This document shows, piece after piece, positions 17,778 through 27,944 of a stretch of 54,310 nucleotides of DNA. Position 1 is the stretch's first letter. Every line of letters starts with the position of its first letter. The DNA comes from an uncultured Phocaeicola sp. (GTDB taxonomy: Bacteria; Bacteroidota; Bacteroidia; Bacteroidales; Bacteroidaceae). Below the pieces are notes generated by a model. The model was given only the letters and a program-made list of their open reading frames with translations. It searched no databases and had not been told where the DNA came from. The position numbers were made by a program, and so were the translations under genes. The DNA is taken from contig CAUBDX010000022.1 in the NCBI GenBank assembly GCA_958434805.1, positions 1 to 54,310 on the forward strand. Direction: 5' to 3'.

Positions 17778-17831
17778 GAACAGACAGGGAGCGGATGCAG
17801 ATACTGATTTCATTCTTTACTTGACTCAGTT

Positions 17832-18545
17832 TTACAGATACAGATAGTAATCTTTGACCAGAGCCAAAAATTCAGGGGCATAAACATGACGCTCTAATTC
17901 GATGGTGAGATGCCCTGCCTCCGTGGGGGCAACTTCCTCTTTTTTAAAAGTCATCAGCACCCGCTTGGGCTCGGCACCGGGTTTCGTATGCACCCACACC
18001 TGATGGTGAAGATACAGTCCCTGCCGAATGGCTTCCGATATAAAATCAGAAGCTGCAGCCGAAGGAAGAACAACGGAAAAGCGACCTTGCTCTGCCAGTA
18101 AAGCCGACACTGCCGCAGCCAGTTCAGAGAATGCAAGCCCCTCTGTGTGACGTGCTGCATTCCGGCGCTGTTCCGGACACATCACCTTTTCTGTAAAATA
18201 AGGAGGATTAGACACGATTAAATCAAACCTTCTGCCACATGTTTCTGCAAACTCCCGCACATCTTCCTGCCGCACTTCAATCTGCTCCGGCCAGGGTGAG
18301 TTTTTCACATTCTCACGGGCTTGAATCACCGCATCTTCATCTATGTCAATCGCCTGAACAGCGGCATCACACCGCTGCGACAGCATCAAGGCTATCAGTC
18401 CCGTACCCGTACCTACATCCAAGACCGAACGTACACCCTCCACATCGGTCCAAGCACCCAGCAAAACCCCATCTGTGCCCACTTTCATCGCACAGCGGTC
18501 ATGGTAAACCGTAAAACGTTTAAATTTAAAAAAAGGATTCGACAT
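17832..18545 (-). CDS. trmN6: tRNA1(Val) (adenine(37)-N6)-methyltransferase
   Basis: This is a class I SAM-dependent methyltransferase of 237 residues. The SAM motif is VLDVGTGTGLIALMLSQR, and the catalytic N6-adenine motif NPPY is in IVSNPPYFTEKVMCPEQ. The start FKFKRFTVYHDRCAMKVGTDGVLLGAW is characteristic of TrmN6/YfiC, which methylates A37 of tRNA1(Val). It converges with the lipid kinase gene and is divergent from lon. Confidence 0.9.
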   Translation of the reverse strand: MSNPFFKFKRFTVYHDRCAMKVGTDGVLLGAWTDVEGVRSVLDVGTGTGLIALMLSQRCDAAVQAIDIDEDAVIQARENVKNSPWPEQIEVRQEDVREFAETCGRRFDLIVSNPPYFTEKVMCPEQRRNAARHTEGLAFSELAAAVSALLAEQGRFSVVLPSAAASDFISEAIRQGLYLHHQVWVHTKPGAEPKRVLMTFKKEEVAPTEAGHLTIELERHVYAPEFLALVKDYYLYL

Positions 18546-18574
18546 TTATTTACTCATCTCTGTTTTATCAAGAA

Positions 18575-18582
18575 CAAAAATA
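18575..18582 (-). promoter_or_regulatory. -7 element of trmN6
   Basis: The minus strand reads TATTTTTG, a TAnnTTTG match 30 bases upstream of the trmN6 start. The area is A/T rich, so chance matches are likely. Confidence 0.3.
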
Positions 18583-18676
18583 TACAAATCTCAAAATACA
18601 GCCAACTATCAGACCGATATTCACGAATATTAAAGGTTTGAATCGTTACTTTTTTTTCTGTTTCCGTCAAAATCAC

Positions 18677-18684
18677 TAACTTTG
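18677..18684 (+). promoter_or_regulatory. -7 element of lon
   Basis: TAACTTTG is a perfect TAnnTTTG match 55 bases upstream of the lon start. A T-rich block lies at the -33 position without a strict TTTG. Confidence 0.45.
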
Positions 18685-18739
18685 TACCCGTTTCAATCTA
18701 AATGAAACCTATTTTAGAGAACAAGACACGAAAACAGTT

Positions 18740-21223
18740 ATGATAAAGAAAACCAGAAAAAGAAACATATCGGCAGGTCAGGAAGGCGAAGATATGCCCA
18801 TGCTGACCGAAATAGTTACTACCTCTGAAGAAGTTATGCCGGAGGAGCTGAACGGGGAAATCCCGATTATGACGCTACGAAACATGATTATATTTCCATC
18901 AGTGGTAATGCCGGTTACCGTAGGCCGGCAAAGCACTTTGAAATTGGTCAACTCAGCGTTCAACAACAAGCGCTCCATCGTAATTGCTACCCAGCGGGTG
19001 GTTGAAGTTGAAAACCCCGGCTTCAAAGACCTGTACCCCGTTGCCGTAGTCGGAAAAGTACTCCGTATATTCGAAATGTCAGGAGGAAACACCACGGTTA
19101 TCCTTCAGGCGAATGGTCCGAAAGTCCACATCGACGAAATCACTTCAAGCCGCTATTTTCTCAAAGGAAGAGTCAGCGCCATTGAAGAAAACAACATGCT
19201 CGAAAAAAATGAAGAAACCAAGGCTTTGATTGATTCATGCCGCGAACTGAGTACTAAACTCCTTGAGATGTCAGACCAAATGAGTCCGGACACTTCTTTC
19301 GCCTTGAAAAATATTGATGCCGTAGATGTATTTGTCAACTTCATCTGTGCCAACTTCCCCTTCAGCCTTGAAGACAAGTTCTCGTTGCTTGAACAAGACT
19401 CGCTGAAGGAGCGTATGTACCGTTTAATCCAAGTGCTCAACAAGGAAGTACAACTGGCCACGCTAAAGCAGAACATCCAGATGCGTACCCGTGAGGAACT
19501 CGACCGCCAGCAGCGTGAGTATTTTCTCCAACAGCAGATCAAGAACATACAAGACGAGCTGGGGAACGGCCAGAATGACGAAATAGATGAGTTGCGCCAA
19601 AAAGGGAAGAACAAAAAATGGAGAAAAGAAGTTGCTGAAATCTACGAACGTGAAGTAACAAAGCTGGAACGTATCAACCCGCAGTCGCCCGACTATAATG
19701 TCCAGACAACTTATCTGCAGACCTTGCTGGCTCTGCCTTGGGATGTTTACACAAACGATGTTATCAACATCCCCAATGCCGAAAAAATTTTGAACAAAGA
19801 CCATTATGGACTTGAAAAAGTAAAAGAGCGTATCTTGGAGCACTTGGCCGTATTAAAGCTGAAAGGCGACTTGAAGTCACCCATCATCTGCCTTTATGGT
19901 CCTCCGGGAGTCGGCAAAACCTCTTTAGGACGCTCCATTGCCGCTTCGTTAAAACGCAAGTATGTGCGTATGTCTTTAGGAGGCGTACACGATGAGGCTG
20001 AAATCCGGGGTCACCGCAAAACATACATAGGAGCCATGCCGGGACGTATCATCAAAAGTCTGATTAAAGCCGAGAGTTCCAACCCGGTCATCATTCTTGA
20101 TGAAATAGACAAACTGAGCAGCGACCGTCAGGGAGATCCGAGCTCTGCCATGCTTGAAGTGCTTGACCCGGAACAGAACAATACGTTTCATGACAACTAT
20201 ATTGACATTGACTACGATTTGTCGAAAGTCATGTTTATTGCCACAGCCAATAACTTGGGTACCATTCCGCTTCCCCTGCTCGACCGTATGGAGCTGATTG
20301 AGGTAAGCGGTTACATTACCGAAGAAAAGATTGAAATCGCACGCCGCCACCTTATCCCTAAAGAAATGGAGGCAAACGGACTGACCAAAGAACATGTCAA
20401 GTTCAGCAAGGCAGCTATTGAGTATATCATTGAAAACCATACGCGCGAAAGCGGAGTCCGTGAACTTGAAAAGAAAATCAGCAAGGTCATGCGTAAAATT
20501 GCATTGGAGATTGCCAGTGACAAATTCATCGGACAGCATGATTTAAAACCTGCCGACATCAAGACGTATCTGGGTACCCCTGAATACTCACGCGACAAAT
20601 ACCAAGGAAATGACTACGCCGGTGTAGTAACCGGACTGGCATGGACTGCCGTAGGAGGTGAAATCTTGTTCGTTGAAACCAGTTTAAGCAAAGGAAAAGG
20701 AGCTCACCTCACTCTGACCGGAAACCTCGGGGATGTCATGAAAGAATCGGCCATGCTGGCTCTTGAGTACCTCAAAGCCCACAGTCACCTGCTGAACTTG
20801 CCGGAAGGAGTCTTTGACAACTGGAATATCCATATCCATGTACCCGAAGGAGCTATTCCGAAAGACGGACCTTCTGCCGGTATTACCATGGTTACTTCAC
20901 TTGCTTCGGCACTGACCCAGCGGAAAGTTAAGCCGAACCTCGCCATGACCGGAGAAATCACCCTGAGAGGAAAGGTACTGCCGGTGGGTGGAATCAAAGA
21001 GAAAATCCTGGCAGCAAAACGGGCAGGCATCAAAGACATTATCTTGTGCGAGGAAAACCGGAAAGACATTGAAGAAATCCAGCCGATCTATCTGCAGGGA
21101 GTAACTTTCCATTACGTAAAAGATATAAAAGAAGTGCTTGACCTGGCTCTCACCGACGAGAAAGTTCCCGATGCGATCGACTTTACACTAACCGATGACA
21201 AGAAGAAAGATAACAAACAATGA
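18740..21223 (+). CDS. lon: ATP-dependent Lon protease
   Basis: Lon degrades damaged and regulatory proteins in the cytosol. The 827-residue protein has an N-terminal LON substrate domain (starting [19 protein letters not shown]), an AAA+ module with Walker [13 protein letters not shown] and Walker [11 protein letters not shown], and a C-terminal Ser-Lys protease domain with catalytic serine in [11 protein letters not shown] and lysine in [10 protein letters not shown]. An extra 35-residue N-terminal stretch is acidic and typical of Bacteroidetes Lon. The stop overlaps the tgt start by 4 bases (ATGA). Confidence 0.98.
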   Translation: MIKKTRKRNISAGQEGEDMPMLTEIVTTSEEVMPEELNGEIPIMTLRNMIIFPSVVMPVTVGRQSTLKLVNSAFNNKRSIVIATQRVVEVENPGFKDLYPVAVVGKVLRIFEMSGGNTTVILQANGPKVHIDEITSSRYFLKGRVSAIEENNMLEKNEETKALIDSCRELSTKLLEMSDQMSPDTSFALKNIDAVDVFVNFICANFPFSLEDKFSLLEQDSLKERMYRLIQVLNKEVQLATLKQNIQMRTREELDRQQREYFLQQQIKNIQDELGNGQNDEIDELRQKGKNKKWRKEVAEIYEREVTKLERINPQSPDYNVQTTYLQTLLALPWDVYTNDVINIPNAEKILNKDHYGLEKVKERILEHLAVLKLKGDLKSPIICLYGPPGVGKTSLGRSIAASLKRKYVRMSLGGVHDEAEIRGHRKTYIGAMPGRIIKSLIKAESSNPVIILDEIDKLSSDRQGDPSSAMLEVLDPEQNNTFHDNYIDIDYDLSKVMFIATANNLGTIPLPLLDRMELIEVSGYITEEKIEIARRHLIPKEMEANGLTKEHVKFSKAAIEYIIENHTRESGVRELEKKISKVMRKIALEIASDKFIGQHDLKPADIKTYLGTPEYSRDKYQGNDYAGVVTGLAWTAVGGEILFVETSLSKGKGAHLTLTGNLGDVMKESAMLALEYLKAHSHLLNLPEGVFDNWNIHIHVPEGAIPKDGPSAGITMVTSLASALTQRKVKPNLAMTGEITLRGKVLPVGGIKEKILAAKRAGIKDIILCEENRKDIEEIQPIYLQGVTFHYVKDIKEVLDLALTDEKVPDAIDFTLTDDKKKDNKQ

Positions 21224-22350
21224 AATTTGAATTACAATATACAGACCCGCGTTCCAATGCACGCGCGGGTCTGATTACCACCGACCACGGACAGATAGAA
21301 ACACCGATTTTCATGCCCGTAGGAACCTTGGGCTCCGTAAAGGGAGTTCACCTGCATGAGATAAAAGAGGATATCAAAGCTCAGATTATTCTGGGAAACA
21401 CGTATCACCTTTATCTGCGTCCGGGACTGGATGTCATTGAAGGAGCCGGAGGATTGCATAAGTTCAACGGATTCGACCGTCCCATGCTGACCGACAGCGG
21501 GGGCTTTCAGGTATTTTCTCTCTCCGGCATCCGCAAGATGAGAGAAGAAGGCGTAGAGTTCCGCTCACATATCGACGGGTCAAAGCATCTGTTTACTCCG
21601 GAACGCGTTATGGACATTGAGCGTACCATCGGAGCAGATATCATGATGGCTTTTGATGAATGCGCTCCGGGAACTTCCGATTATAATTATGCCAAGAATT
21701 CAATGGAACTGACCCACCGCTGGCTGGACCGCTGTATCACCCGGTTCAATGAAACCGAACCGAAATATGGCTATAACCAGTCGCTCTTCCCCATCGTGCA
21801 AGGCTGTGTTTATCCTGACCTCCGACGCCGCTCTGCAGAATACATCGCCTCAAAAGGAGCCGACGGAAATGCCATCGGAGGCCTTGCTGTAGGTGAACCT
21901 ACCGAGAAGATGTACGAGATGATTGAAGTGGTCAATGAAATTCTTCCCAAAGACAAGCCCCGCTACCTCATGGGAGTGGGTACTCCGGTAAACATCCTTG
22001 AAGGAATTGAACGCGGAGTAGATATGTTCGACTGTGTAATGCCTACCCGCAACGGACGAAACGGCATGATTTTCACGAAAGACGGTATCATGAACATGCG
22101 AAACAAGAAATGGGAGAAAGACTATGCCCCCATTGAAGCCGACGGAGCCTCTTACGTGGATACCATGTACAGCCGTGCCTATCTGCGTCACTTGTTCCAC
22201 GCACAAGAGCTTCTTGCCATGCAAATAGCCTCTATCCACAACCTTGCCTTCTACCTGTGGCTGGTAGGTGAAGCCCGCAAGCATATCATTGCAGGCGATT
22301 TTGCAATATGGAAACCTATGATGGTAAAACGTCTTTCTACGAGACTCTAA
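21220..22350 (+). CDS. tgt: tRNA-guanine (queuine) transglycosylase
   Basis: Tgt exchanges guanine-34 of GUN tRNAs for preQ1. The 376-residue protein shows GTLGSVKGVHLHEI, MLTDSGGFQVFSLSG (catalytic Asp), AFDECAPGTSDYNYA, GGLAVGEPTEKM, YLMGVGTPVNILEGI and MFDCVMPTRNGRNG (second catalytic Asp). The C-terminal zinc site seen in E. coli (CxCxxC before YSRAYLxHL) lacks cysteines: the segment before SRAYLRHLF reads ADGASYVDTMY. The gene is coupled to lon by an ATGA overlap and followed 19 bases later by the lptG-like gene. Confidence 0.95.
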   Translation: MKFELQYTDPRSNARAGLITTDHGQIETPIFMPVGTLGSVKGVHLHEIKEDIKAQIILGNTYHLYLRPGLDVIEGAGGLHKFNGFDRPMLTDSGGFQVFSLSGIRKMREEGVEFRSHIDGSKHLFTPERVMDIERTIGADIMMAFDECAPGTSDYNYAKNSMELTHRWLDRCITRFNETEPKYGYNQSLFPIVQGCVYPDLRRRSAEYIASKGADGNAIGGLAVGEPTEKMYEMIEVVNEILPKDKPRYLMGVGTPVNILEGIERGVDMFDCVMPTRNGRNGMIFTKDGIMNMRNKKWEKDYAPIEADGASYVDTMYSRAYLRHLFHAQELLAMQIASIHNLAFYLWLVGEARKHIIAGDFAIWKPMMVKRLSTRL

Positions 22351-22369
22351 AAAGCATATCTGAACGCTC

Positions 22370-23479
22370 ATGAAGGAAAACCTTTTTAAGAAAAAGTGGC
22401 TGAAAAGGCTTGACCGGTATATCATCGTCAAGTTTCTGGGTACCTACTTCTTTGCCATAGCTCTGATTATTTCAATCGCCGTAGTTTTTGACATCAATGA
22501 AAACATTGATGACTTCATCAAAAACAAAGCCCCGATCAGTGCCATTGCATTCGATTATTACCTGAACTTCATCCCCTATTACACAAATCTGTTCAGTCCC
22601 TTGTTTGTGTTTATTGCGGTTATCTTTTTCACGTCGAAATTAGCGGAAAATTCGGAAATAATCGCCATGTTCTCTACGGGGATGAGCTTTAAGCGGCTCA
22701 TGGTGCCTTACATGATTTCGGCTGCCATCATCGCTGCGGTAACCTATGTGCTGAGCACCGAAATCATTCCCACGGGAAGCGTCACCCGACTTGAGTTTGA
22801 ACGGATTTACAAAAACAAGCGTTCATCTGATTACGCACGAAACATCCAGCTTGAAGTCGATTCCGGTACAGTGGCCTACATGGAACGTTACGAAGGCTAT
22901 AACAAAACCGGATACCGCTTTTCACTGGATAAGTTTGAAAATCATCAGCTGGTTTCTCACCTAACCGCACGGCGCATCACCTACGATACCACAAGCGTAC
23001 ACCGGTGGATTATCAAAGACTACATGATCCGTGAAATGAAAGGCATGCGCGAAATCATCACAAAGGGGGAACGTATCGACTCAACCATCAATATGGAACC
23101 GCAAGACTTCCTTATCAAGCGCGGACAGCAGGAAACCATGACCAGCCGCCAGCTCCGTGACTACATCGACAAGCAGAAAAAACGCGGATTCGCAAACATC
23201 AAGGTCTTCGAAGTGGAATATTACCGCCGCATCGCCATGTCGTTTGCCGCTTTTATCCTGACGGTTATCGGACTATCCTTGTCTTCCCAAAAACGCAAAG
23301 GAGGGATGGGACTCCACTTGGGTATCGGAATCGGACTCAGTTTTTCATACATCCTGTTCCAGACCATTTCATCTACCTTTGCCATCAACGGGAATATGCA
23401 CCCGAATCTTGCCGTATGGATACCGAATATCCTCTATTTAGGCATTGCCGTTTACTTATACCGGAAAGCCCCAAAATAA
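22370..23479 (+). CDS. LptF/LptG (YjgP/YjgQ) family permease
   Basis: This 369-residue integral membrane protein has three helices in the N-terminal third (after KRLDRYIIVKFLGTYFFAIAL), a periplasmic domain of about 160 residues, and three more helices at the C-terminus. This is the topology of LptF/LptG, inner-membrane components of the LPS export ABC transporter. Motif-like stretches are NLFSPLFVFIAVIFFTSKLA and FSTGMSFKRLMVPY. It is the third gene of lon-tgt-lptG and is followed by a terminator. Confidence 0.88.
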   Translation: MKENLFKKKWLKRLDRYIIVKFLGTYFFAIALIISIAVVFDINENIDDFIKNKAPISAIAFDYYLNFIPYYTNLFSPLFVFIAVIFFTSKLAENSEIIAMFSTGMSFKRLMVPYMISAAIIAAVTYVLSTEIIPTGSVTRLEFERIYKNKRSSDYARNIQLEVDSGTVAYMERYEGYNKTGYRFSLDKFENHQLVSHLTARRITYDTTSVHRWIIKDYMIREMKGMREIITKGERIDSTINMEPQDFLIKRGQQETMTSRQLRDYIDKQKKRGFANIKVFEVEYYRRIAMSFAAFILTVIGLSLSSQKRKGGMGLHLGIGIGLSFSYILFQTISSTFAINGNMHPNLAVWIPNILYLGIAVYLYRKAPK

Positions 23480-23510
23480 GAGAGACCCGTACAGAACACC
23501 TCATTCTTCT

Positions 23511-23551
23511 AAAAAGTTCCTTATCAATCACAGAGATAAGGAACTTTTTTT
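23511..23551 (+). terminator. Terminator of lon-tgt-lptG
   Basis: A 14-bp perfect stem (AAAAGTTCCTTATC and complement) with a 9-base loop is followed by a run of T. It is 32 bases past the stop of the lptG-like gene. Confidence 0.88.
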
Positions 23552-23552
23552 G

Positions 23553-23560
23553 TACTTTTG
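23553..23560 (+). promoter_or_regulatory. -7 element of LysM gene
   Basis: TACTTTTG matches TAnnTTTG directly after the terminator T run and 27 bases before the LysM start. The -33 position falls inside the terminator stem. Confidence 0.4.
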
Positions 23561-23587
23561 TCTCTCAACTTAATTCGAAACAAGAAA

Positions 23588-25366
23588 ATGAAACTTATTC
23601 ATACCATCTGCCTGTCGCTGGCATTATCTTTTGGCAGCATCTTCAACGCACAGGCACAAAGCGGATATTTCCTGCACACCGTAACAAAAGGGCAAAGCCT
23701 CTATTCTATCTCTACCATGTATAACGTTACCATGGAAGACCTTATACGGCTGAACCCCGGCTGTGAAAAACAAATCCGCGCAGGCGAATCATTGAAAATA
23801 CCTCAAACCAACAGCGGGTCGAATCAGGGGAAACCTACCTTTCATACCATTCAGGCAGGCGAAACCTTATATCAACTCACCTTGAAATACAACGTGACCG
23901 TACAGGCTATCTGCACGGCAAATCCCGGATTAAGTGCCAGCAATTTCCGGATCGGACAAGTCATTGCCATTCCCGCACAGACTGCCATCCCACCCGCCAA
24001 AGAGAATTTATCAGAAACGGCTTCTCAAGCCTCTTCTGAAAAAAAGACAGACTGGCGTGACATGCATAAAGTAGAACGGAAAGAAACCATCTTCAGCATC
24101 AGCCGCCACTATGGTATCACTGAGGAAGAACTCATTGCTGCCAATCCCGAATTAAAGGAAGGAAAACTGAAGCGCGGAAGTTTCTTGTTCATCCCCTATC
24201 CGGCTTCCAAACAACCGGTTAAAGAAGCCGAGAAAACTCCGGCACGCATACCGTCAAATGAAGAGTTGTTTGCCCAGAACAAGCAATCGCTCAAGAAAAT
24301 ACAAAACATAAAAGCCGCCGTATTGCTTCCGTTTACCGAAGGGAAAAACCGGGATGAACAAATGCGCATGGTGGAATATTACGAGGGATTCCTGATGGCA
24401 GTCGACAGCTTAAAGCGACAAGGAGTTTCAGTCAACCTCTATACATACGACACCAAAGGAAAGACAGATGTAACCCAGTCTATCCTCGCCAAAGAAGAGA
24501 TGAAGCATATGGATATCATCTTCGGTCCGGCTCATGCCGCCAATGTAAAGACACTGGCTGACTTTGCTGAAAAAAGCCAGACACGCGTAGTGATACCCTT
24601 CTCTCCCGAAGTGGAACAGGTATTTAAAAACCCTTATATTTATCAGGTCAATACGCCCCAGTCATATCTGTACTCCGAGGTATATGAACATTTCCTCCGT
24701 AAATTCAGTAAGGCAAACATTGTGTTCCTTGATGCCGGTACCGGACAAAACGAGAAAGCCGAATTTATCAAAGGAATGAAAAGTGAACTGAAAACCAATC
24801 AGGTAGCCTATAAACACATCAGTAACTCGGATACGCTGAAAATCCTGGCAGCCATCGACTCCACACGCGAAAACATCTTCATCCCCACCTCGGGAAAAGA
24901 TTTGTCGCTGACCCGCCTGATTCCTCAGCTTACCCAGATTCGCCGGAGCTATCCGAATGTAGACCTTCACCTGTTCGGCTACCCCGAATGGCAAACTTAT
25001 ACCCAGGACTATCTGGCCAGTTTCTATGAACTGGATACTTACTTCTACTCCTCTTTCTATACCAACAACCTGTTTCCGGCAGCCGTACGCTTCACACAAG
25101 AATACCGCCGGTGGTACAGCAAAGACATGGCTAACATATTCCCTAAGTATGGGATGTTAGGGTTCGACACCGGATACTTCTTCCTGAAGGGACTGGCACA
25201 AGAAGGCAGCCAGCTGGAAAATAACCTGAACAGGGTACAAGTAACCCCCATCCAGACCGGTTTTAAGTTTGAACGTGTCAATAACTGGGGAGGTTTCATT
25301 AACCGTAAAGTATTTTTCGTTCATCTCACGAAAGATTTTGAACTCATAAAACTCGACTTCGAATAA
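23588..25366 (+). CDS. LysM-repeat protein with periplasmic-binding-protein-like domain
   Basis: This 592-residue secreted protein (signal MKLIHTICLSLALSFGSIFNAQAQ) has three LysM peptidoglycan-binding modules at roughly residues 28-72, 86-131 and 162-207 (for example HTVTKGQSLYSISTMYNV and IQAGETLYQLTLKYNV). These are followed by a type 1 periplasmic-binding fold of about 340 residues (AAVLLPFTEGKNRDEQMRM onward). The layout resembles LpoA-like or amino-acid-binding receptors tethered to the cell wall. The role may be cell-wall or envelope sensing (inference). It is 4 bases from the next gene. Confidence 0.85.
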   Translation: MKLIHTICLSLALSFGSIFNAQAQSGYFLHTVTKGQSLYSISTMYNVTMEDLIRLNPGCEKQIRAGESLKIPQTNSGSNQGKPTFHTIQAGETLYQLTLKYNVTVQAICTANPGLSASNFRIGQVIAIPAQTAIPPAKENLSETASQASSEKKTDWRDMHKVERKETIFSISRHYGITEEELIAANPELKEGKLKRGSFLFIPYPASKQPVKEAEKTPARIPSNEELFAQNKQSLKKIQNIKAAVLLPFTEGKNRDEQMRMVEYYEGFLMAVDSLKRQGVSVNLYTYDTKGKTDVTQSILAKEEMKHMDIIFGPAHAANVKTLADFAEKSQTRVVIPFSPEVEQVFKNPYIYQVNTPQSYLYSEVYEHFLRKFSKANIVFLDAGTGQNEKAEFIKGMKSELKTNQVAYKHISNSDTLKILAAIDSTRENIFIPTSGKDLSLTRLIPQLTQIRRSYPNVDLHLFGYPEWQTYTQDYLASFYELDTYFYSSFYTNNLFPAAVRFTQEYRRWYSKDMANIFPKYGMLGFDTGYFFLKGLAQEGSQLENNLNRVQVTPIQTGFKFERVNNWGGFINRKVFFVHLTKDFELIKLDFE

Positions 25367-25370
25367 CGAA

Positions 25371-26069
25371 ATGAAAAAATATCCTATCATTGCCGCAGCA
25401 GCCTTGCTATGCCTGTGTACCCAGCCGATAAAAGCTCAGCTTCAAGATGAGCGACATAACTTCGCCGTCGGTATCAACGGAGGAGTAAACCTAAGCAACG
25501 TCAGCTTTGAACCGCGCATCAAGCAAGGCAAACTTATCGGTCCCTCAGTAGGCTTAACCGCCCGCTACATCTCTGAAAAATACTTCAAGATGATTTGCGG
25601 CATCCAGGCTGAAATCAATTACTCACAGCGAGGCTGGAAAGAGCGTATTGAAGATGGAAGCGGAGACACCTACAAACGTGCGATGAGTTATATTGAAGTC
25701 CCTCTTCTCGCCCATCTTGCTTTCGGGAAAGACCAGGGCAAGGGAGCTCGTTTCTTCATTAACCTGGGTCCGCAAATTGCTTTCCTGATCGGAGAAAAAG
25801 AAACCCAAAGCAGCTCATGGCATCCCGAACAACGCCCGAACGGCATCACCGAACAATATGGCAAGTTAGCCGATAACAAGTTTGATTATGGCATCGTAGG
25901 CGGAGGAGGCGTAGAAATACGCACCGGTATCGGTCACTTCCTGCTCGAAGGACGGTACTATTTCGGATTAAGCGACTTCTATAACAGTACCAAAAAAGAC
26001 TTCTTCTCGCGCTCGGCACATTCTTATATAGGAGGACGGCTGACGTATCTCTTCGACTTGAAGAAGTGA
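25371..26069 (+). CDS. Outer-membrane beta-barrel protein (PorT/OMP_b-brl_2 type)
   Basis: This 232-residue protein has a signal peptide (MKKYPIIAAAALLCLCTQPIKAQ) and a small outer-membrane barrel of the type common in Bacteroidetes (FAVGINGGVNLSNVSFEP, LTARYISEKYFKMICGIQAEI, SYIGGRLTYLFDLKK). Function is unknown. It lies 4 bases after the LysM gene and is probably co-transcribed. A dispersed repeat follows the stop codon. Confidence 0.82.
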   Translation: MKKYPIIAAAALLCLCTQPIKAQLQDERHNFAVGINGGVNLSNVSFEPRIKQGKLIGPSVGLTARYISEKYFKMICGIQAEINYSQRGWKERIEDGSGDTYKRAMSYIEVPLLAHLAFGKDQGKGARFFINLGPQIAFLIGEKETQSSSWHPEQRPNGITEQYGKLADNKFDYGIVGGGGVEIRTGIGHFLLEGRYYFGLSDFYNSTKKDFFSRSAHSYIGGRLTYLFDLKK

Positions 26070-26082
26070 CAAAGCTTCATTT

Positions 26083-26136
26083 CAGGTGACAAGGCGACAA
26101 GTCGACAAGGTGACAAGGCTCTGGAATGCTTTGGTA
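26083..26136 (+). repeat. Octamer-unit intergenic repeat, copy A
   Basis: Units CAGGTGAC, AAGGCGAC, AAGTCGAC, AAGGTGAC and AAGGCTCT follow each other every 8 bases from 26083. The tail GGAATGCTTTGGTA follows. The same layout occurs in copies B (28699-28771, reverse) and C (53751-53880). Confidence 0.7.
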
Positions 26137-26200
26137 ACTAAAAAACTAGCCAACTAGTCAACTTTAAAAACTCAGAGACTCAAAAACTAAAAAACTAAAA
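26137..26200. repeat. Low-complexity A-rich ACT repeat before xth
   Basis: A stretch of short near-repeats of AAAAACT and CAACTAG-type words fills the space between repeat copy A and the exonuclease III start at 26204. Confidence 0.45.
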
Positions 26201-26203
26201 CAT

Positions 26204-26962
26204 ATGCTCAAACTGATTTCATGGAACGTAAACGGAATACGCGCATGCTGCGACAAAGGATTCCGCGATGCTTTCAAAACACTCAACGCCGACTTCTTCT
26301 GTCTGCAAGAAACCAAGATGCAAGCCGGACAGCTTGACTTAGCTTTCGACGGCTATGCTTCTTATTGGAACTATGCCGACAAGAAAGGCTATTCAGGAAC
26401 TGCCATCTTCACCCGCCATCAGCCACTGGGAGTAACTTATGGATTAGGAATTGATGAACACGACCATGAAGGACGTGTCATTACACTGGAAATGGAAAAC
26501 TTCTACCTTGTCACCGTATATACCCCTAACTCACAAGACGGACTGAAGCGTCTGGATTACCGCATGACCTGGGATGATGACTTCCGCGCCTATCTACAGC
26601 GGCTGGATGAGAAAAAGCCGGTACTGGTATGCGGCGACTTAAACGTAGCTCATAAAGAAATCGACTTGAAGAATCCGAAGACCAACCGCATGAATGCCGG
26701 ATTTACCGATCAGGAACGCGAGAAATTCCAGCTCCTGCTCGATGCCGGATTTATCGATACGTTCCGCCATTTCTATCCTGATCAGGCAAATATCTATTCG
26801 TGGTGGTCGTACCGCTTTAAAGCTCGTGAGAAAAACGCAGGGTGGCGTATTGACTACTTCCTTGCTTCGTCACGCTTGAGCAACCAGCTGGAAGGAGCTA
26901 AAATACATACTGACATCTTCGGTTCCGACCACTGCCCTGTAGAAGTCACCCTAAACTGGTAA
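26204..26962 (+). CDS. xth: Exodeoxyribonuclease III
   Basis: This AP endonuclease and 3'-5' exonuclease of the EEP fold acts in base-excision repair. All motifs are present in 252 residues: [20 protein letters not shown] (metal-binding Glu), [35 protein letters not shown] (catalytic Asp and Asn), WRIDYFLAS and a terminal [11 protein letters not shown] (catalytic His). It is the first gene of a run with dgkA (4-base gap) and PAP2 (6-base gap). Confidence 0.96.
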   Translation: MLKLISWNVNGIRACCDKGFRDAFKTLNADFFCLQETKMQAGQLDLAFDGYASYWNYADKKGYSGTAIFTRHQPLGVTYGLGIDEHDHEGRVITLEMENFYLVTVYTPNSQDGLKRLDYRMTWDDDFRAYLQRLDEKKPVLVCGDLNVAHKEIDLKNPKTNRMNAGFTDQEREKFQLLLDAGFIDTFRHFYPDQANIYSWWSYRFKAREKNAGWRIDYFLASSRLSNQLEGAKIHTDIFGSDHCPVEVTLNW

Positions 26963-26966
26963 GCCG

Positions 26967-27335
26967 ATGAAGAACGATGGATTTACCCTCCGGAAACGGC
27001 TGAATAGTTTTCGCTTTGCCTTCAATGGCATACGCCTGCTGATTACCCGTGAACATAATGCATGGATTCATTGCTTTGCCGCTGCGTGCGTCATCACAGC
27101 GGGCATCACCATAGGGTTAACTGCAACCGAATGGATAGCCATCACCTTTGCCATAGGCATGGTATTGGCTGCCGAAGCCGTAAATTCATCCATTGAAGCA
27201 TTGGCCGACCTCGTATCGCCCGGATATAACGAAGCCATCAAGCGCACCAAAGATCTGGCAGCAGGAGCAGTCTTGATACTGGCGATTGCTGCCGCCATCA
27301 TCGGACTGATTATTTTTATTCCTAAACTATTTTGA
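26967..27335 (+). CDS. Diacylglycerol kinase family protein (DgkA type)
   Basis: This small integral membrane kinase of 122 residues has three hydrophobic helices. The family signature EAVNSSIEALADLVSP lies between helices 2 and 3, and FRFAFNGIRLLITREHNAWIH at the amino end carries the conserved Glu and His. Gram-positive relatives phosphorylate undecaprenol rather than diacylglycerol. The adjacent PAP2 phosphatase suggests a matched kinase and phosphatase for a lipid carrier (inference). Confidence 0.92.
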   Translation: MKNDGFTLRKRLNSFRFAFNGIRLLITREHNAWIHCFAAACVITAGITIGLTATEWIAITFAIGMVLAAEAVNSSIEALADLVSPGYNEAIKRTKDLAAGAVLILAIAAAIIGLIIFIPKLF

Positions 27336-27341
27336 AAGAAC

Positions 27342-27905
27342 ATGCTAATGAGAAAATTCATCTTACTGCTTACCCTGGCTTGTCTCAGTTTCTCCTTAAA
27401 TGCCCAGCAGCTGGAGGTTACAGGAAGCCGAAAGGCAGTCCGCACTTCCGGTGATGTGGGTGCCATCCTGCTTCCGGTAGCCGGACTGACTGCCATCTTG
27501 ATCAACAAAGACTGGCAAGGACTTAAACAAGGGGTTTTCGCAGGAGCCACCACCCTCGGTGTAACTTATGCCCTCAAATACATTATAAAGAAAGACCGTC
27601 CCGACCATAGCGACAACCATTCCTTTCCTTCCATGCATACCTCTGTATCGTTTACAGCCGCTTCATTTATCCAGCGACGCTACGGATGGAAATGGGGAAT
27701 ACCCGCTTACCTTGTATCCAGTTACGTGGGATGGAGCCGCGTATATGGCAAGAAACACGACTGGTGGGATGTAGCAGCCGGAGCTGCCATTGGCATAGGA
27801 AGTTCGTATATATTTACCCGCCCGTTCGCCAAAAAACATAACCTGACCCTCAGTCCGGTAGCCGGCGACGGTCACTGCGGTTTCTACGCATCCATGCAGT
27901 TTTAA
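27342..27905 (+). CDS. PAP2-family lipid phosphatase
   Basis: This 187-residue protein has a signal or first helix (RKFILLLTLACLSFSLNAQQ). The three-part phosphatase motif reads KKDRPDHSD (Lys...Arg-Pro), FPSMHTSV (PSxH with the catalytic His) and GWSRVYGKKHDWWDVAAG (SR...H...D). The family dephosphorylates phospholipid or undecaprenyl pyrophosphate substrates. A second ATG 6 bases in is an equally good start. It converges with the TIGR02757 gene. Confidence 0.9.
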   Translation: MLMRKFILLLTLACLSFSLNAQQLEVTGSRKAVRTSGDVGAILLPVAGLTAILINKDWQGLKQGVFAGATTLGVTYALKYIIKKDRPDHSDNHSFPSMHTSVSFTAASFIQRRYGWKWGIPAYLVSSYVGWSRVYGKKHDWWDVAAGAAIGIGSSYIFTRPFAKKHNLTLSPVAGDGHCGFYASMQF

Positions 27906-27944
27906 AACCAAAGCCAATTGACTTTAAGGGTGAATCATGAAGCC

